Positions 5,674 to 9,507 of a stretch of 9,507 nucleotides of DNA are shown here, piece by piece. Made by a program: the position numbers and the translations under genes. The notes under the pieces were generated by a model. That model was not told the DNA's origin. It saw only the letters and a program-made list of their open reading frames with translations, and did no database searches. Source of the DNA: Lachnospiraceae bacterium UBA7225 (GTDB taxonomy: Bacteria > Bacillota > Clostridia > Lachnospirales > Lachnospiraceae); NCBI GenBank assembly GCA_002473385.1, contig DKTR01000007.1, positions 1 to 9,507 on the forward strand, in the 5' to 3' direction. How positions within the stretch are numbered: the stretch's first letter is position 1; every line of letters begins with the position of its first letter.

Positions 5674-6039
5674 GTGACCTGTGCAAAGAAACAAGTGACA
5701 GTTGAGGATTTTAATATAGCTGAGAAAATTTTGGAGACACAGAATCCAGGAGCGATTAAGCAATATGGCAGACAGGTGGCTGATTACAACGATATTATTT
5801 GGAATGGAATCAGACAGATTGTTGTATACAAGGGCTTGTCAGCAAAGTTTTCACAAAATGAAAAGCTTCGTGAGAATTTGAAAAAGACAGGTTCGGCAAT
5901 ATTGGCAGAGTGTGCTGTTAAGGACAGAGTTTGGGGAATTGGACTGTCTATGAAGGATCCCGATCGTTTTGATATGAATAAGTGGAATGGGCAGAATCTT
6001 CTCGGATTTTCCTTTATGCAGGTTAGAAAACAGATATAA
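5674..6039 (+). pseudogene. NADAR-family protein (YbiA-like), N-terminally truncated
   Basis: The 121-residue frame matches the C-terminal two-thirds of NADAR domains: KILETQNPGAIKQYGRQV, then the short IIWNGIRQIVVYKG segment, then KFSQN (58-62), WGIGL (87-91) and WNGQNLLGFSFMQVR (104-118). NADAR proteins act in ADP-ribose and NAD-related chemistry; characterised members remove ADP-ribose from modified guanine or act on riboflavin-pathway intermediates, and some sit beside phage-defence genes. Full-length members have about 150-185 residues. The first strands with the conserved FxxxxECFSNFY-like opening and its active-site glutamate are missing. The only possible start is a GTG at 5674 without a ribosome binding site. 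The remaining frame is intact to its natural end, so the truncation may be recent. It converges with the exporter operon, 47 bp away. Confidence 0.75.
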
Positions 6040-6042
6040 CCA

Positions 6043-6065
6043 GGGAACAGCGTAAGCTGTTTCCC
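6043..6065. terminator. Hairpin between convergent genes
   Basis: GGGAACAGC (6043-6051) and GCTGTTTCCC (6056-6065) pair around a GTAA loop with one bulged base. It lies in the 47-bp gap between the NADAR fragment and the end of the permease gene, where a terminator for either strand is expected. No clear U-tract follows on either side, so efficient intrinsic termination is uncertain. Confidence 0.4.
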
Positions 6066-6086
6066 CAGTATATCCAGACCCATGCT

Positions 6087-8626
6087 TCACCCTTCAAGCC
6101 TTATCCGTTCGGTCAGCGCCGTTTGTGTCAACATCCGATAAGAGAGCTCCGCAGTTACGCCGCCGGCAGCGAACAGGAAAAGCAGGATTCCCACTGCCGG
6201 AAGTGAAATCAGAGAAATGTCCACTTCGAACACATGTGTCAGTAATGCATTCGACAGAACGGAACCAACAACGAAAGAGACAATTCCGAACACACCGCCT
6301 GTGCTGTTTTCATACAACAGCATCCTGCGAAGCTGGGCGCGGGTCATGCCGACCGTTTCCAGCATGGCGAATTCCCGCCGCCGCAGCACCATGGAGGTCA
6401 GCGCGCTGTTTACCATGTTCAGAAGACCGACCAGAAGTATGATTCCGCAGAGACTGTATCCGGTAAGGCGAAGCGCTGCCAACCGTACCCGCAAATTTTC
6501 AAGCCCGTTTAATTTTCCGGATGCACGGTAGAGGTATGATGCGCCGTTAAGCTCCATGCCTCTTCCATCGGTATATTTCTGTACTTCTTCCCGGAGTGTT
6601 TCTCCCATATTCTCCTTTGCGTTGGCAAGGACGGTAAATACAGGTGCGTCATGAAACTCTTTTTCAAACACGCTCATGGGAAGCAGAAACAGTGCTTCCT
6701 CTGAACCGATATACGAACACGAACATATTTCGCCCAGTGTCCTATAGATACCGTATGGCAGTCTGACGCCAATCACCTCATAATTCCTCTCCAGAGCGTC
6801 CGAGGACAGCAGATCGCCGGTATAAAAATATGTGGAATCAAAAGACCCATGTTCAGCGGCAGAAATGCACAAAACATGACAGCCATCATACAGTTCTTCC
6901 CCATTATAGAAAATGGATTTCCCGGTTTCCCCGGATACAACGAGATACTGGCAAAGCTCGTCGGGAATCCCAAGGACAACGGAGTCTATCAGGCCGCTGT
7001 CAAGGATGTCCTGATACTCCTTAAGTACATATTCACTTTTCTGCTGTGCCAGATATGCCCGCATTCTTTCTTCTAACAATGGCGTAATTTTTGCACTGAT
7101 ACGCTCAAAACGCAGAAGATACATTTCGTTCACAGCGTCAGATGACGCAAGACTCTCAATGATATCAGGCTCTATGGCGATACGAAAAGAAGGGCTTTCA
7201 AAGGATGGCAGAACTGTGCTTATGGTGACAGCGTTTTCCATCTGATATTCCAGCGTCAGATCGATGTCAAATCTTCCGAGTCTGTTCAGAGTGCTCCCGA
7301 TAAAGCCGTCCACAAGGCCACCGACAAGCACAAAGAGCAGAACAGATACCATCGCGGAGAGAGACGTAATCAGCATACGTCCGCGGCTTCTGCGGATACC
7401 TGCCAGTGCCAGGCTGCGCGGAGAGGCGGGAATTTTCCGGCGTCTCGCCTTTTTATTACAATCTTCCCCCGGCTCTGCGGACACTGACTCTATCGGTGTC
7501 ATCTTTTTGATCCGCTTCAGCGGACGCAGTGCCGAGAAGAACAGAGTAAACGATGTCAGCCCGGCGCTTATCAATACAATCCACGGGTTGAAGCGATAGG
7601 GCAGAATTTTTCCGCTCAGGCTCATAAAAACAGGCGAAAGCAGCCTGAAACCGATAACATATCCAAGCAAAAGGCCTGTGGGAAGTGCCGCACACCCGAT
7701 GAGAATGATCTGTACACAGGTCAGCCTCTTCATCTGCCGGTGCGTTGTGCCGATTACCCGCAACAGCCCGAATGTGCGCATATCCTGCGCCAGTGAAATA
7801 GAGAAAATATTATAAATCAGCAAAAACGCAGCAAAGAAAACAACCACAACAACACAGAGAATCAACAGGACATTGCCCGGCTCGAGATCAGCGGCAGCAT
7901 ACGCATAGTTGATTTGGAATTCTCTGTACGCGCCTGGAAGCTCCCATCCTCCGAGACGTCCCGTCACCGCATCAAGCCGTCTGTCAATTCTGAAACTGCT
8001 GTGAAATCTGATCATCACTTGGGCGGCGATGTCAATCTCCTGAGCGCTGTTTTCATCGTACAGAGTGACTGCCAGGACCGGTCTGTCCGCGTCACAGCGG
8101 TAAAAACCGGATACCGTATAGGCTTTTTCCTTTATTTCGCCATTTGGGCAGTTATATGTGAGACGAATGCAATCCCCCACAGTGACAGCAGAAAATGCTT
8201 TCTCATACAGCATGATTTCATCCTGTGACTTGGGGAATTGCCCCGCTGTGGGTGTCAGGAACAAGTGCGGAAGGCTTTTCTCACTGTCTGTAAAAACAAC
8301 ATCCATTTCCTGATGCTCACTGTCCGCATATACAGAATCTGCATAAAACCCACTGTGTATCCCTAAGAGAAATGCTTCCGAAACCTCCGGCGCGTTTTGG
8401 ATTTTACTGCGCAGCGTCTCCGGGGAGAGCGAATAGCCTGTATCCAAAACAGACGCATGAAAATCCGATCCGGCTGCCAGCATCCTTGAAAGCTGCATGG
8501 AATCCAATATGCAGTAGGAAATGCTGATGACGGTCATATACAAAACTGAAGTGAGTACTGCTGCCACTGCGATAAATATCGTGCGAAGCCGATGAGATTG
8601 TATCTGTAAACATGCAAGTCTAAGTA

Positions 8627-8630
<4 letters not shown>
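6087..8630 (-). CDS. Large ABC transporter permease with two FtsX units
   Basis: An 847-residue membrane protein. Membrane segment 1 (about residues 17-40) is followed by a large extracytoplasmic domain (about 45-250), then three segments (about 252-276, 305-330, 349-369). The second half repeats the plan: a segment at about 416-440, a second large outer domain, and three segments near the C-terminus (from TGYSLCGIILLVGLLNMV on). The two coupling loops are recognisable as RTFGLLRVIGTTHRQMKRL (285-303) and RREFAMLETVGMTRAQLRRM. This duplicated 8-segment layout is typical of Gram-positive FtsX-domain exporters, in which one polypeptide may supply both halves of the transporter. Its ATG overlaps the stop of the ATPase gene (ATGA, 8627-8630), so translation is coupled. 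The substrate is unknown; peptides, antibiotics or lipids are typical for the class. The frame shows no damage. Confidence 0.93.
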
Positions 8631-9310
<680 letters not shown>

Positions 9311-9507
9311 GCTTTTTACTCCTTCTGTCTGTTTTAGGGCTGTTCTTTTATGCCTGCCAAACTTGTGAGCGTAATAATTCTTGACAATTGAAGCAACGCT
9401 TCTATATGTATGCCATTTTATTGTTCTGCATCGTTGAGACGCTCACTCGTTACACATTAAGCAAGTGCAGCTTCCCATAGTTGAATGCGGCGCAAAGAGA
9501 CGCGCCT
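9311..9507. other. Upstream region of the right-hand exporter operon
   Basis: No recognisable gene. It holds the ATPase ribosome site (9319-9324), the possible divergent promoter and the GAAGC/GCTTC inverted repeat. I could not find a well-spaced minus-strand promoter for the operon here; weak boxes such as TTGTCA (9387-9382) are not convincing. At the edge, the minus frame from 9507 reads RRVSLRRIQLWEAALA and stops at 9459-9457. This might be the last codons of another gene or chance. Confidence 0.3.
9381..9408 (+). promoter_or_regulatory. Possible divergent promoter
   Basis: TTGACA (9381-9386), a perfect -35 element, is followed after 16 bp by TATATG (9403-9408), or after 18 bp by TATGTA (9405-9410). 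It points right, away from the ATPase gene. Between the boxes is an inverted repeat, GAAGC-AAC-GCTTC (9390-9402), which could be a regulator site. No substantial gene lies downstream within the window. Confidence 0.35.

Noticed and set aside
7264..7599. Plus-strand open frames within the large permease gene (also at 6125, 6217, 7914)
   Set aside because: Antisense shadows of an intact 847-codon gene with membrane segments and FtsX loops.

Overview
The window looks like accessory chromosome of a low-to-mid GC Gram-positive bacterium, most likely a gut-type member of the Clostridia (Lachnospiraceae or a relative). This is inferred from the protein families: MacB/Bce-like FtsX-type ABC exporters, an OmpR-family two-component pair in the exporter operon, a GntP permease, a ROK protein and a RelE/ParE-type toxin-antitoxin pair. 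Strong AGGAGG-like ribosome binding sites fit this too. No rRNA, tRNA or CRISPR was seen.

Left block (1-3247, plus strand): a tightly packed operon. It holds the 3' part of an FtsX-like permease, its ABC ATPase, an OmpR-family response regulator and a membrane sensor histidine kinase. Spacing is 18 bp, then 1 bp, then a 14-bp overlap. The arrangement resembles peptide-antibiotic sensing and export modules, in which the kinase and regulator control the transporter they are transcribed with. The kinase has an extracytoplasmic domain of about 80 residues, unlike the almost loop-free BceS sensors.

Middle block (3248-6086): a patchwork of broken genes. In order I read a possible serine-recombinase C-terminal tail (minus), a tail of an ABC ATPase (plus), a 12-13 codon shred of an AlbA_2-type ATP-binding protein (minus), the C-terminal half of a ROK protein (minus), the C-terminal domain of a mannitol-dehydrogenase-family oxidoreductase (plus) and the N-terminal quarter of a GntP permease (plus). 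These are followed by a RelE/ParE-type toxin lacking its last strand, an intact antitoxin with a well-formed promoter and a pair of inverted 16-bp operator-like palindromes (minus), an unidentified tail, and the C-terminal part of a NADAR-family protein (plus). Most junctions fall inside protein domains, so this is a zone of repeated insertion, deletion and joining, or possibly an assembly chimera. The toxin-antitoxin unit is the only part that still looks largely functional.

Right block (6087-9310, minus strand): an intact two-gene ABC exporter operon. A MacB/LolD-class ATPase overlaps by 4 bp (ATGA) a large 847-residue permease with two FtsX units. No regulator gene accompanies it inside the window. 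The last 200 bases hold its upstream region and a possible divergent promoter.

I found no convincing complete undescribed system. The best leads are the junction-rich gene graveyard, the truncated toxin beside an intact antitoxin and its paired palindromes, and the uncharacterised sensor domain of the left operon.
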